Notes: generated by a model from the letters alone, not told the origin. A DNA stretch of 64,000 bases from Marinomonas rhodophyticola (GCF_026113935.1 NZ_JAPEUL010000012.1:62001-126000), one strand, 5' to 3'; counted from the stretch's first letter, positions 1 through 9,919 are shown. A program made the numbers and translations.

Positions 1-18
1 CCATATGCTTAAGATAAA

Positions 19-50
19 AATAGCAAACGATTACGCAATCGTTTGCTATT
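19..50. promoter_or_regulatory. Perfect inverted repeat upstream of sugar-binding protein gene
   Basis: Two perfect 14-base arms (19-32 and 37-50) flank the 4-base spacer ACGC. The arms contain GCAAACGATT/AATCGTTTGC, which resembles LacI/RbsR-family operator symmetry. It lies 41 bases before the ATG of the transporter operon. No strong T-tract follows (CGATATATTTT), so an operator or 5' leader hairpin is favoured over a terminator of the gene to the left, but the latter is not excluded. Confidence 0.45.
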
Positions 51-72
51 CGATATATTTTAATAAAAATAA

Positions 73-1032
<960 letters not shown>

Positions 1033-1045
1033 TAACAACCTGACT

Positions 1046-1071
1046 CGGAGTCCTCGCCTATGAGGGCTCCG
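1046..1071 (+). other. mRNA hairpin between binding-protein and lipoprotein genes
   Basis: CGGAGTCCT pairs with AGGGCTCCG (one G-U pair) around an 8-base loop, directly after the binding-protein stop. There is no T-tract. Such hairpins after the first gene of ABC operons commonly stabilise the upstream message, so that the binding protein is made in excess; that role is inferred here. Confidence 0.45.
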
Positions 1072-1088
1072 GCTCTTTGGGTATCATT

Positions 1089-1703
1089 ATGTCTTATAAA
1101 AAACTCTTTCAATGTATCGGGCTTATTGCCTGCCTTAATCTGCTGACAGCCTGTACTGTTACGGACTTAGATGCTGAAGGCAATCCTATTATCCCTAAAG
1201 ATCCAAATGCCGTGGTTAGCTTTGCAGACTTTACTTTGTCGGAAGTAGCCGATCAGCTTTGGCAGCCAAAAGTCTTGCCTGAAGCAACACAAGCATTCAC
1301 CCCGTGGGAAAGCATTAAGTCCCAGTTGGATGCGCAGCAAATTAACACCAAGCAAAGCTTTTTTGTGCGTTTAGATGGCACCATCGAAAGCGTGGATTTA
1401 GGCAAAATGAAAGGCGTGGTTAAGCTTAAAGTAGGCGATACCAATATCGATCTGCAAGTTGGTCGCATCATCAAAGGTAATGCGATTCGTGATGCCTCTC
1501 AATATGTGTTGTTTGATGATTTTAAAAACCAAATTCGTTTCGCTCAAATCTCCCGAGAGTTGAACAATCGCGCTATGGCGGCTATTGGTGAACCAGATGC
1601 TAGCTGGGTCGGTGAAACAGCTTCTGTTATTGCTGCGATTACCATAGATCAAAACGTCATCAGTGATGCTGTGCCAATACAGATTACTCGTGGAGGCAAA
1701 TGA
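1089..1703 (+). CDS. DUF2291 family lipoprotein of sugar ABC transporter operon
   Basis: A 204-residue lipoprotein with a short signal peptide and lipobox LTAC (lipidated Cys22). The rest matches the DUF2291 pattern in my recollection of the family: early TDLDAEGNPIIP, then a conserved central SFFVRLDGTIESVD. DUF2291 genes are found inside CUT2 sugar transporter operons, but their function is not established. The chosen ATG gives a normal lipoprotein signal; an upstream TTG would add four residues without benefit. The stop overlaps the ATG of the ATPase gene, so the two are translationally coupled. Confidence 0.75.
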   Translation: MSYKKLFQCIGLIACLNLLTACTVTDLDAEGNPIIPKDPNAVVSFADFTLSEVADQLWQPKVLPEATQAFTPWESIKSQLDAQQINTKQSFFVRLDGTIESVDLGKMKGVVKLKVGDTNIDLQVGRIIKGNAIRDASQYVLFDDFKNQIRFAQISRELNNRAMAAIGEPDASWVGETASVIAAITIDQNVISDAVPIQITRGGK

Positions 1704-3226
1704 TGAGCCAAGCTAACGCAGACATCGTCATTCGCGCTGAAAAAATCTCCATGATTTACCCAGGCACTATCGCGTTAAACGAAGTGGATTACCGAGTTTA
1801 TCGTGGCAAGGTGAACGTCATCATAGGCGAAAATGGCGCGGGTAAATCCACCTTGATGAAAATTCTGGCGGGTGTTCAGCAGCCAAGCAAGGGTACTATT
1901 TATCTCAACGATGAAGCCGTGTCTTTTCAGCACACACGGGACGCTGCTGCCAAAGGCATTGGCATGGTGCATCAAGAGTTGAATCTGTTTGGCAACCTCA
2001 CGGTGGCGGAAAATATTTTCTTGGGACGGGAAAAACAGCGAGGCCTGCTGCCGCTAGACACAGCGGAGCAACATCGAGTGACTGCTGAGACTCATGGCGC
2101 GTCTTGATCAAGACATTGCGCCATCTGAATTACTGTCTAACTTGAAAGTTGGTCAGCAGCAGTTGATTGAAATCGCCAAAGCCTTGGCCGATGAAGCCGA
2201 TGTGCTGATTTTGGATGGAGCCCACTTCGGCGTTGAGTAAAACCGAAGTCGAGCTGCTTTTCAAAGTGATTCGAGATTTAACCGCTCAAGGTGTTTCTAT
2301 CATCTATATCTCCCATCGCTTAGAAGAGCTGATGGCGATTGGTGATTACATTACGATTTTACGCGATGGGTATTTCCAATCTGAAGCGCAGGTCAAAGAC
2401 ATCGATGTGCCGTGGATCGTCAGAGAAATGCTGGGTAGCGATCCGGTGTCTACTTTCTTAAAACCAGGTCGTGAATTTGGCGAACCGGTGCTCAATGTCA
2501 AAAACATTAAGCTGATCAACGAAATGGGTCATACCTTGGTTGATGACGTGTCGATGAATGTGAAATCCGGTGAAATTGTGGGCGTGTATGGAGCTCATGG
2601 GAGCGGGTCGAACTGAGCTAATGGAATGTCTGCTTGGTTTGCAAGAATACTCAGGTGACGTGAAGATTGCGGGGCATAAAGTGCCTGCGAAAATGGACAC
2701 CAGCGAACGCATTAAATTGGGCATTTGTTTGGTACCAGAAGATCGAAAAAAGAACGGTATTTTTCCCATTTCGTCAGTGAGCAATAACATGACGATTTCG
2801 AGCTTGTGGCGTCGACTTAAGCATCGTTTTTCCATCGATGAAAAAGCCGAAGCCGAGGCGGTGACGTCCGCTATTGGCGATTTATCCATCAAGGTATCGT
2901 CTCCTGATATTGAAATACGCGCATTGAGCGGTGGTAACCAACAAAAAGTGGTGATTGGTCGAACCTTGTTAACCAGTCCGAAAGTGTTGTTATTGGATGA
3001 GCCAACGCGTGGCATTGATATCGGTGCCAAGGGCGACGTGTTTAACATGATGGTGACACTTTCAGAGCAGGGAATCGGCGTGTTGTTCTCAACCTCTGAC
3101 CTGAAAGAAATCATGGCGGTTTCTGATCGCATTCTGGTGATGTCCGGAGGCAAACTAACCGCCAATATACTTCGATCTGAAGCCACAGAATCTGCACTTG
3201 TGTCAGCAAGCGCGCAAGGACTTTAA
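1700..3226 (+). CDS. Sugar ABC transporter ATP-binding protein (RbsA-like), three apparent frameshifts
   Basis: A double ABC cassette ATPase energising the sugar importer. The first cassette has Walker A GENGAGKST at residues 43-51, the signature region NLKVGQQQLIEIAKAL and Walker B ending in a DEPTSALS-type motif. The second has LSGGNQQKVVIGRTLL and LLLDEPTRGIDIGAK. The reading frame is broken three times, near 2090, 2213 and 2591, each repaired by removing one base (for example the extra G in GATGGAGCCC, and an extra A after TATGG). After repair it is about 507 residues, normal for RbsA. All functional motifs survive, so sequence error is more likely than decay. It starts by an ATGA overlap with the DUF2291 gene, with GGAGG just upstream. 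Confidence 0.85.
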
Positions 3227-3227
3227 T

Positions 3228-4292
3228 ATGAAAATTTCTCAAAATATGGCGTCTCAACCATCGTCGGTTTTCTCTGGCGAAAGTCTGTTATTACTGGCGT
3301 TAAAAATGCGCACCTTTATTGCGTTGTTTTTAATCCTCGCTTTCTTCACCTTTATGGTACCGGGTTTCTTGGCGGCGAGTAGCGTGATCATCATGGTGAA
3401 GCACATTGCCATCAACGCCTTTTTGGCACTTGGTATCACCTTCGTTATTATCACCGCAGGTATCGACCTTTCTATTGGTGCGATTCTGGGATTTTGTGGC
3501 ATGGTTGCGGGTTGGCTGATTACTAAGGGAATCGTCTTGCCGATGTTTGGCATCGCCATTTTTCCTAGCGTTTGGCTGATTGTTCCTATCGTTTTGGTTA
3601 TCGGTGGTTTGATAGGCGCTGTTAACGGTATTTTGATCACCCGTTATAACGTCGCGCCTTTTATTTGTACCTTGGGCACCATGTATGTTGTGCGTGGCGC
3701 GTCCATGTTGTTGTCTGGTGGTGAAACCTTTACGGGTTTATCCGGTAATGAACAGCTGGGCAATACGGGGTTTGAGTTAATTGGTTCTGCGAAACTCTTG
3801 GGTTTACCTTACGCCATTTGGATGATGTTTATCCTTGCCGGCGTGATTGCCTACATCGCCAAAAGAACGCAATTTGGTCGTCACGTGTTTGCCATTGGGG
3901 ATAACGAACATTCTGCCGAATTGTCTGGTGTGAAAGTGCGCAGTGTCAAAGTTTGGGTTTACACCATTTCTGGTTTTTGTGCGGCGATTGCGGGCATTGT
4001 GGTGTCTTCACAGTTGGTGGCTAGTCATCCAGCAACGGGTGTCTCTTTTGAAATGAACGCCATTGCCGCCGTGGTATTAGGTGGAACCTCATTGGCTGGT
4101 GGTCGCGGCACCATTATGGGTACGCTGATTGGCGCTTTCGTGATTGGTATTTTAGCCGATGGTTTGGTGATGATGGGCGTGAGCGAATTTTGGCAAATGG
4201 TGATTAAAGGTGTGGTGATTATTCTTGCTGTCATCATCGACCAAAAACAAAGCCGCTTACAGCATAAAGCCGCCATCGTGCAGCAAAAATAG
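3228..4292 (+). CDS. Sugar ABC transporter permease (RbsC-like)
   Basis: Inner-membrane permease of the CUT2 importer, 354 residues with about eight to ten hydrophobic helices. The typical RbsC/XylH pattern is present: ITAGIDLSIGAILG, then NGILITRYNVAPFICTLGTM, RTQFGRHVFAIGDNEHSAELSG (the cytoplasmic coupling loop) and VVLGGTSLAGGRGT. The ATG one base after the ATPase stop is preferred, because it has AAGGA upstream and yields a normal cytoplasmic N-terminus. No frame damage is seen. Confidence 0.9.
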   Translation: MKISQNMASQPSSVFSGESLLLLALKMRTFIALFLILAFFTFMVPGFLAASSVIIMVKHIAINAFLALGITFVIITAGIDLSIGAILGFCGMVAGWLITKGIVLPMFGIAIFPSVWLIVPIVLVIGGLIGAVNGILITRYNVAPFICTLGTMYVVRGASMLLSGGETFTGLSGNEQLGNTGFELIGSAKLLGLPYAIWMMFILAGVIAYIAKRTQFGRHVFAIGDNEHSAELSGVKVRSVKVWVYTISGFCAAIAGIVVSSQLVASHPATGVSFEMNAIAAVVLGGTSLAGGRGTIMGTLIGAFVIGILADGLVMMGVSEFWQMVIKGVVIILAVIIDQKQSRLQHKAAIVQQK

Positions 4293-4337
4293 ATTATCAA
4301 TATTTGCTTTCAGCCTATCTGTGATTAGGGAAAAAAC

Positions 4338-4778
4338 ATGCTAAAAAATATAGATCCTTTGCTAAGTGGTGAATTACTGAACGTGTTACGTACTATGGGT
4401 CACGGTGATGACATCGTTTTGGTTGATCGTAATTTTCCAGCGGCTTCGATGGCGGCTGGAAAACCAGTTATTCGTTTAGATGGTGTGAACGTCATTCAAG
4501 CCGCTAAGGCAATTTTATCGGTACTGCCGTTGGATACCTTTGTTGAGCAGCCTGTGACTCGTATGCAAGTGGTGGGCGAAGACGAATCTGTGATGCCAGA
4601 AGTGCAGCAAGAATTCGCCGCTGTTTTAAAAGCGGCTGACAGTGACAATGCGGAAATGGGGTCGTTAGAGCGTTTTGCTTTTTATGACGCAGCAAAAAAA
4701 GCCTACGCTTTTGTTGTGACTGGCGAAGGGCGAGGTTACGGCTGCTTTCTATTGAAAAAAGGCGTGATCTTTTCTTAA
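4338..4778 (+). CDS. RbsD/FucU family sugar mutarotase
   Basis: A 146-residue cytoplasmic protein of the RbsD/FucU family, which interconverts ring forms or anomers of sugars such as ribose and fucose so that kinases or isomerases can use them. The N-terminal motif RTMGHGDDIVLVDRNFPA contains the family GHGD with His22, and the C-terminus has the conserved ERFAFYDAAKKAYAFVVTGE region ending in KKGV. Length and final motif fit FucU slightly better than RbsD. It is the last gene of the transporter operon, followed by a strong bidirectional terminator. Substrate unknown. Confidence 0.85.
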   Translation: MLKNIDPLLSGELLNVLRTMGHGDDIVLVDRNFPAASMAAGKPVIRLDGVNVIQAAKAILSVLPLDTFVEQPVTRMQVVGEDESVMPEVQQEFAAVLKAADSDNAEMGSLERFAFYDAAKKAYAFVVTGEGRGYGCFLLKKGVIFS

Positions 4779-4800
4779 TTTTTCGTAAAACCAAGTCATA

Positions 4801-4836
4801 AAAAACACAGGCCAGCTTTCGTTGGCCTGTGTTTTT
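4801..4836. terminator. Bidirectional intrinsic terminator between the mutarotase gene and xylA
   Basis: Perfect 14-base arms (4801-4814 and 4823-4836) with sequence AAAAACACAGGCCA/TGGCCTGTGTTTTT, A-rich on the left and T-rich on the right, so it can end transcription of both convergent genes. Confidence 0.85.
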
Positions 4837-4869
4837 TTGTCTTTATTGGTTCAGCTCTTACGAATGAAC

Positions 4870-6189
4870 CTATTTAAAAATATAGCCATTCACCATGTTT
4901 TCTAGCATCTCTTGACGACCAGACACTGGCTTAGGATCGATGTTGTTTTTCTCGGCGTATTCCGCAAGATCTTGCAATGTGTGTTTGCCCGCTAGAATAT
5001 CGGCACCCAAGGTGTCATTCCATTTCGCATAGCGTTGATCTACAAAGTTCGCCAATTTCTCATCTTCGATCATTTTCACCGCCCGTTCTAATGACAGGGC
5101 CAAGGTGTCCATGGCGCCAATGTGACCGTGGAATAAATCTTCCAGATCCATCGATTGACGACGTAACTTGGTGTCGAACATGTAGCCGCCCGTTTTGAAA
5201 CCGCCCGATTTTAGAATTTCATAAGTAACCAGCGTGTATTCTTCCACACTAGTTGGGAATTGGTCTGTATCCCAGCCTAATTGCGCGTCGCCTTGGTTGG
5301 CGTCGACAGAGCCAAGAATACCCAATGAGCAAGCCGTGGCAATTTCATGGTGGAAACTGTGACCTGCCAAGGTCGCGTGGTTGGCCTCGATGTTGACCTT
5401 GATCTCTTTTTCAAGACCAAACTCTTTTAAGAAGCCATACACCGTCGCCGTATCGTAATCGTACTGATGCTTGGTTGGCTCCGCGGGTTTTGGTTCGATC
5501 AACAAGGTGCCTTCAAAACCGATTTTGTATTTGTGCTCAACCACCATTTGCATGAAGCGGCCAAGCTGAGCGCGTTCGCGTTTTAGATCGGTATTCAATA
5601 GGGTTTCATAACCTTCACGGCCGCCCCACAGAACGTAGTTTTCGCCTTTAAGGGCTTTGGTGGCGTTCATCGCATGAAATACCTGAGTCGCTGCGTAAGC
5701 AAAGATTTCAGGGTTCGGATTGGACGCTGCGCCAGACATGTATCTTGGATTGGAAAAAGCATTCGCCGTGCCCCACAATAGCTTGATGCCAGTGGCTTCT
5801 TGCTTGGCCTGAAGAACCTCAACCATTTGCGCGAAGTTATTAATGTACTCTTTGATCGTGCGGCCTTCTGGGCTGACGTCCACATCGTGAAAGCTGTAAT
5901 AGGGCACACCCAGTTTAGTGAAAAACTCAAAGGCAGCATCGGTTTTTAGCTTTGCTGCTGCCATTTCTGAATCCGCTTTAAACCAAGGACGATCAAAGGT
6001 ATTTGCGCCAAATACATCGCTGCCTTGCCAACAGAACGTGTGCCAATAACATACCGCCACGCGTAAATGCTCCGCCATGGTTTTCCCCATCAACACCTTG
6101 TTCGCATCGTAATGTTTGAACGCAAATGGGTTGTTTGAACTCGCGCCTTCGTACTTGATAAATGGCACGGTTTTGAAAAATTCGCTCAT
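4870..6189 (-). CDS. xylA: Xylose isomerase
   Basis: Xylose isomerase (EC 5.3.1.5), converting D-xylose to D-xylulose in the cytoplasm. It has 439 residues, one short of the E. coli enzyme. His101 and Asp104 of the catalytic pair lie in [11 protein letters not shown], at the same numbers as in E. coli. The metal-binding stretches [32 protein letters not shown] and [17 protein letters not shown] are all present. It faces the sugar transporter operon tail to tail. No xylB or xylR is visible in the window, so xylose catabolism must be completed elsewhere. Intact. Confidence 0.97.
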   Translation of the reverse strand: MSEFFKTVPFIKYEGASSNNPFAFKHYDANKVLMGKTMAEHLRVAVCYWHTFCWQGSDVFGANTFDRPWFKADSEMAAAKLKTDAAFEFFTKLGVPYYSFHDVDVSPEGRTIKEYINNFAQMVEVLQAKQEATGIKLLWGTANAFSNPRYMSGAASNPNPEIFAYAATQVFHAMNATKALKGENYVLWGGREGYETLLNTDLKRERAQLGRFMQMVVEHKYKIGFEGTLLIEPKPAEPTKHQYDYDTATVYGFLKEFGLEKEIKVNIEANHATLAGHSFHHEIATACSLGILGSVDANQGDAQLGWDTDQFPTSVEEYTLVTYEILKSGGFKTGGYMFDTKLRRQSMDLEDLFHGHIGAMDTLALSLERAVKMIEDEKLANFVDQRYAKWNDTLGADILAGKHTLQDLAEYAEKNNIDPKPVSGRQEMLENMVNGYIFK

Positions 6190-6388
6190 TTTAAAAACTC
6201 CTGACTATTGTTATTTTTTGTCCCTACGAATCATTGATTTTTTAGACTGGAGCATCAATTACGAAATTTTCTGAGCGCGTTATTGAATTTGTTGGGCATT
6301 TTGTGTGGAGTTGTATGGGTTAATGGCTTTGCTCCGATCGGGGAAGTTGTAATAAGATTAGGGAACAATTATTACGGAGGGCAAAGGA

Positions 6389-6646
6389 ATGCCAGTTATT
6401 AGTCGTTTTTACGGTATATTGATTGCTATGTATTTTAATGATCATAATCCACCACACTTCCATGCGAAGTATTCAGGGTATGAAGCGTTATTCGCATTTG
6501 ATGGGAGGATACTTGAAGGGAGTCTACCGAAACGTGCATCTGCTTTTGTTCAAGAATGGATTGCAATGCATCAAGCAGAACTAGAAGAGAATTGGTCTCG
6601 CGCGAAAGCGGGTGAACCTCTAAATGACATTGCCCCATTGGAGTAA
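6389..6646 (+). CDS. DUF4160 domain protein
   Basis: A small protein (85 residues) matching DUF4160: the N-terminal PVISRFYGILIAMYFNDHNPPHFHAKYSGYEA is diagnostic, with the conserved DHNPPHFHA histidine cluster. It ends three bases before a DUF2442 gene. DUF4160/DUF2442 pairs are widespread and scattered, and have been suggested to behave like toxin-antitoxin modules; no function is proven to my knowledge. The start has a GGAGG site 9 bases upstream. Confidence 0.85.
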   Translation: MPVISRFYGILIAMYFNDHNPPHFHAKYSGYEALFAFDGRILEGSLPKRASAFVQEWIAMHQAELEENWSRAKAGEPLNDIAPLE

Positions 6647-6649
6647 ACA

Positions 6650-6903
6650 ATGCTGCATATTACGTCCGCTAAATATTTATCAGGCTATAAGTTGTGGATT
6701 GCCTTTGATGATGGAACCTCAGGAGAAGTGGATTTGGCCAATGAGTTCTCAAAGGCTCGATGTTCGAACCTCTTAAAGATTTGGCCGAGTTTCAGAATGT
6801 CTCTGTCGATCCAGAGCTAGAGACTATTGTTTGGCCTAACGGCGCAGATTTAGCACCAGAGTTTTTAAAGGTATTGCAGAAAAAGCAGAGTAGTGCGTTT
6901 TAA
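6650..6903 (+). CDS. DUF2442 domain protein, one apparent frameshift
   Basis: A small protein of about 83 residues matching DUF2442: an N-terminal strand region ending in LWIAFDDGTSGEVDLAN, then MFEPLKDLAEFQNVSVDPE and the C-terminal signature TIVWPNGADLAPEFL. The frame changes near 6745-6752 (GAGTTCTCAAAGG); removing two bases restores the product. The stop three bases upstream and the shared spacing show it is co-transcribed with the DUF4160 gene. DUF2442 proteins are possible partners or antitoxins of DUF4160 proteins; this is an inference from gene pairing. Confidence 0.75.
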
Positions 6904-7335
6904 TATAAATTTGAGTTTAAACAGTCACATTTTAAATTTTTTGTTCAGTCTTAATCCTATTCTTAAAAATAGGAAGCAGAGGAAAAAGAGATTAATTTGA
7001 GTGACTGAAATAGTTGTGAAGTTATTTTTTCAGTCATCGGGTCAATTGGTTTCGTTAGTAGGTGTAATCTTGGCTTATATTGAATCTAAAAATCTGCTAG
7101 CTCTGTTGCTAAGGTTGAGGGTGTGAGGTATGAAATTATCAGTCAGTGTGAATTAATTAAAGTATCAAGAGTTCACCTCGAAACTGTATGAACTCTTTAA
7201 GTAACTTTTATTAAAATTGATGACTTTTAGTTGTTTAAACCGAATAGTTGGTTTTAATTTATAGGAAGTTTCCATCGAGATTGAAGCGTGTGCGATTTTT
7301 AAAAGAGAAGAATCCAAAAAAATTGAAGGACGATT
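6904..7335. other. AT-rich intergenic region with nested inverted repeats
   Basis: No gene is seen in these 432 bases. A nested hairpin is possible at 6944-7009 (TTCAGTC/GACTGAA outer arms, TTAATC/GATTAA next, TCCTATT/AATAGGA inner), and a separate 9-base inverted repeat AAGAGTTCA/TGAACTCTT lies at 7167-7197. The motif CAGTCA recurs at about 6922, 6946 and 7033. It may hold the terminator of the DUF2442 gene and the promoter of the next gene, or a structured RNA; nothing decides this. Confidence 0.4.
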
Positions 7336-8997
7336 ATGGATGGAAATGAAGTTATCATTATTTTTATGGCAATTATATGGATCCCTCTATGTTTATGGTT
7401 GTTAATTAAAATGCCTAACGCAAGAAAGTGTGGTTCATGCGGCCAACCTTTAAATATTCAACGTCAAAAAACGTATCATTTTTTTATAGATAAAAAAAAT
7501 ATTGAGATATGTAGAAATTGTTCCAAAAAAATAACTCCATTCATTCCTGGAGAAATTAATTTTAAGAAAAATAGTCCAGTTAGTATCAGTGTTGAAAACA
7601 ATTCAATTAGTGAAATTATTGAAGAAATAAATCCAAAAAATAGAAGTGGCATAAAGCAAAAAGTTGGCCTTGTCAGTGCTCTTGATAAAAGTATTTCAAC
7701 TAGTGAAGTGTTTGAAGAGATAAATCCAAAAACTAGAAATAGCATGCCGCAACAAGTTTGCCAAATTAGTGCTCTTGGTGAAAATATTTCAATTAGTGAA
7801 GTGCTTGAAGAAATAAAGGCTAAAAATTGTCTTTGGCTGGATACCGAAACTACAGGCCTTTCTAGTAATGATGAAATTATTGAAATATCAATATGCACGC
7901 ATGATAAACAAGTTGTTTTTGACTCAATACTAAGCTCAAAAGTTACCTGTAATGCACAAGCTAGGGCTGTACACGGTATAACTGATGAACAAATTTCTAA
8001 TGGAATGCCGATAGAGTCAGCGAAAGCGATCTTACTTAAATTGTTGGAAGGGAAAACGATAATATCGTTTAATGTAGACTTTGATTGTCAAATGCTATTT
8101 CAAACCATTGGGCTGAAAACTAACAAAAGATTCTGTGTAATGAAGTGGAGTCAATCTGTTCTTGATTACGAAAGATGGCCTCGACTTGAAAAAGTTTGCG
8201 AACGGCTTAACATTAAACAGCTAGAAACACATCGTTCTTTTTCTGATACTATTACTACCATTGATGTATTCAATAAGCTGCTTGATCTTACAAGTAATCA
8301 TAAATCTCTTCTACGTGACTTTGCATCGATTGATCTAAACACTATAGATCGACTGGACGATGGTGATACTCTATTTTTATCGCCTAATTCAAATATCTTT
8401 GCTTTTGATCGTCTCATAGACCGATATGGGAACGATATTATTGGCATCCGTTCAAAGGCTCTAAAGAGGATGCTTAAAAAAGAAGGAACAAGGGTTTTTG
8501 TAAAAAATACTCGTAAAGGAAAGACGTTAAAAGTTCAATATATTGGTGAACCTGATATGCGGCTGCCAATATCCATGGGAGAGTTGAGCAATAGATTGGG
8601 TATGTTGAAATTAAAGAAAACCAATCCAAATAAATACTTAAAATTAAATGCAACGATTGCTCTATCAAGTATAAATAAAGCTACAAATAATGTTGTAGAT
8701 GGCATGTGCTATTTTCCTTCAATTGCTATTAACGCAAAGATATATGAAGACTTAGAGTGTTTGCCAATTTTTCATAACAGCGACAGAGATAGCATTGCTT
8801 TTATAATCACCCACCCAAAAAGCACACTGAAAAGGTTATTTGCTCTGGGATTACAAGGATACTCATCAATTCTAACAGTGGTTGAGCATGATAAAAAAAT
8901 CACCATTACTGCTTATCATCTTCTGGATGCACAAAACATAACTATTTTAAATAGTTGGAGCCTTGATGGAGAGAAGGCATGGTCAGGTGATTACTAA
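7336..8997 (+). CDS. Membrane-anchored zinc-ribbon/DEDDh exonuclease-domain protein of unknown function
   Basis: A 553-residue protein that I do not recognise as a whole. It has an N-terminal transmembrane helix (about residues 5-25), then a zinc-ribbon-like pair of CxxC motifs (Cys32/35 and Cys59/62), then an imperfect repeat built around ISEVLEEINPK (about 90-97, 121-131 and 152-161). Next is a DnaQ-like DEDDh exonuclease domain: ExoI LWLDTETTGL with Asp169 and Glu171, ExoII SFNVDFD near Asp250, ExoIII HRSFSD with His289 and Asp294. About 240 C-terminal residues show no family I know. All exonuclease metal ligands are present, so it should be active. The gene is clearly more AT-rich than its surroundings, which suggests transfer. 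GAAGGA lies 5 bases before the ATG. Confidence 0.75.
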   Translation: MDGNEVIIIFMAIIWIPLCLWLLIKMPNARKCGSCGQPLNIQRQKTYHFFIDKKNIEICRNCSKKITPFIPGEINFKKNSPVSISVENNSISEIIEEINPKNRSGIKQKVGLVSALDKSISTSEVFEEINPKTRNSMPQQVCQISALGENISISEVLEEIKAKNCLWLDTETTGLSSNDEIIEISICTHDKQVVFDSILSSKVTCNAQARAVHGITDEQISNGMPIESAKAILLKLLEGKTIISFNVDFDCQMLFQTIGLKTNKRFCVMKWSQSVLDYERWPRLEKVCERLNIKQLETHRSFSDTITTIDVFNKLLDLTSNHKSLLRDFASIDLNTIDRLDDGDTLFLSPNSNIFAFDRLIDRYGNDIIGIRSKALKRMLKKEGTRVFVKNTRKGKTLKVQYIGEPDMRLPISMGELSNRLGMLKLKKTNPNKYLKLNATIALSSINKATNNVVDGMCYFPSIAINAKIYEDLECLPIFHNSDRDSIAFIITHPKSTLKRLFALGLQGYSSILTVVEHDKKITITAYHLLDAQNITILNSWSLDGEKAWSGDY

Positions 8998-9022
8998 TCA
9001 ACAACAAATTAAAGAATACCAA

Positions 9023-9079
9023 GCCACCCACCTTTAGAAGCCAGTCATAGCAAGGGATTGGGTTTTACTTGGTGATTAA
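9023..9079. repeat. REP-like repeat, copy A
   Basis: This stretch begins AAGCCACCCACCTTT and aligns over about 58 bases with 21524-21581 just upstream of the Y1 transposase gene: an identical first 15 bases, then shared blocks CAGT, CAAGGG, TTG, GTTTT and ACTTG. The arms are imperfect here (ACCAAG at 9020 against CTTGGT at 9070). It lies about 25 bases after the exonuclease gene. The link to the transposase is inferred. Confidence 0.6.
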
Positions 9080-9166
9080 ATGCTGCAAATAATGCTTCTG
9101 TTTTTGTGAAAATGATGAATACTGAACAGGCAAGTTTGTTTTCGTCTAGTATGAATCGGAGTGGTT

Positions 9167-9655
9167 ATGTCTTTTTTAGTGTCTATGTCAAAAGCCTTTT
9201 TTGCTTCTTATATTGAAGAGTTGATTGTGCAGTATGCGCGAGAAAATGTAGAGTCTGGTCGTTGGCAGAAAACAGGATCATTGTCCCGAGCCAGACGAGA
9301 TATAGAAAGATTGTTACCGCGTGGAATCGACACGGACAACAATCATTTTTTTGAAATGAGAGTACCAGAAGAGAGCGAAACAGTCGGTATGATATGGCTG
9401 TCGTTAGAGAACAGTAGTACTACGAGTACGGTGTTTATTTACGATTTAGAAATCAAGGCAGAACATCGCCGCAAGGGCTATGCCAAGCTTGCTCTCAAGG
9501 AAATCGAAGACTTCGCCGCAACGCACAATATCGTCAATATTGGCTTGCATGTGTTTTCTCATAATGACGCGGCCCAAAAGTTGTACGCTAAAATGGGTTA
9601 TGAAACGGTCAGTGTGAATATGGTCAAGAGAATAGATCAAGCGACAATGCCATAG
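9167..9655 (+). CDS. GNAT family N-acetyltransferase
   Basis: A 162-residue protein with a C-terminal GNAT acetyltransferase fold: YDLEIKAEHRRKGYAKLAL is the acetyl-CoA pyrophosphate-binding motif A (R-x-x-G-x-A type), followed by NIGLHVFSHNDAAQKLYAKMGY, the typical motif B with the AxxLYxKMGF ending. The N-terminal 75 residues are variable. The ATG at 9167 is chosen over an upstream GTG because CGGAG is placed 5 bases before it. The substrate (amino acid, small molecule or protein) is not predictable. It stands alone. Confidence 0.85.
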   Translation: MSFLVSMSKAFFASYIEELIVQYARENVESGRWQKTGSLSRARRDIERLLPRGIDTDNNHFFEMRVPEESETVGMIWLSLENSSTTSTVFIYDLEIKAEHRRKGYAKLALKEIEDFAATHNIVNIGLHVFSHNDAAQKLYAKMGYETVSVNMVKRIDQATMP

Positions 9656-9878
9656 CGCTGGTTTTGTATCTGCGTTCAACTCTGATTGCTTCAAGCGCTG
9701 CGTTGCTCAGCGCTGATCCTTGTATCCTCAACGTTATTTTTCCCTATAAATCATTGTCTGTTTAGACTTGAATTTCCTTGGCCTTTATTTCTGAGGCGGT
9801 GGCATAAAAATCCGTAAAGAGTCGAGCTCTCGCCGCGAGCGTAAAAAAATAGGATTTGCATTTTCTATTAATAGAAAT

Positions 9879-9897
9879 AATAATGATTCTTCTTATC
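9879..9897 (-). promoter_or_regulatory. Fur-box-like site upstream of sodA
   Basis: Read on the minus strand, GATAAGAAGAATCATTATT agrees with the E. coli Fur consensus GATAATGATAATCATTATC at 15 of 19 positions. It sits 23 bases upstream of the sodA start. In enterobacteria sodA is repressed by Fur, which supports the assignment. The match was made by eye. Confidence 0.55.
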
Positions 9898-9919
9898 GTT
9901 ATCTATTTTGGAGAATAAG

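Noticed and set aside
2458-3186. Long minus-strand ORF (242 codons) opposite the sugar ATPase gene
   Set aside because: It lies antisense to a well-conserved ATPase, has no recognisable domain and no ribosome site; it is a shadow of the plus-strand codon bias.
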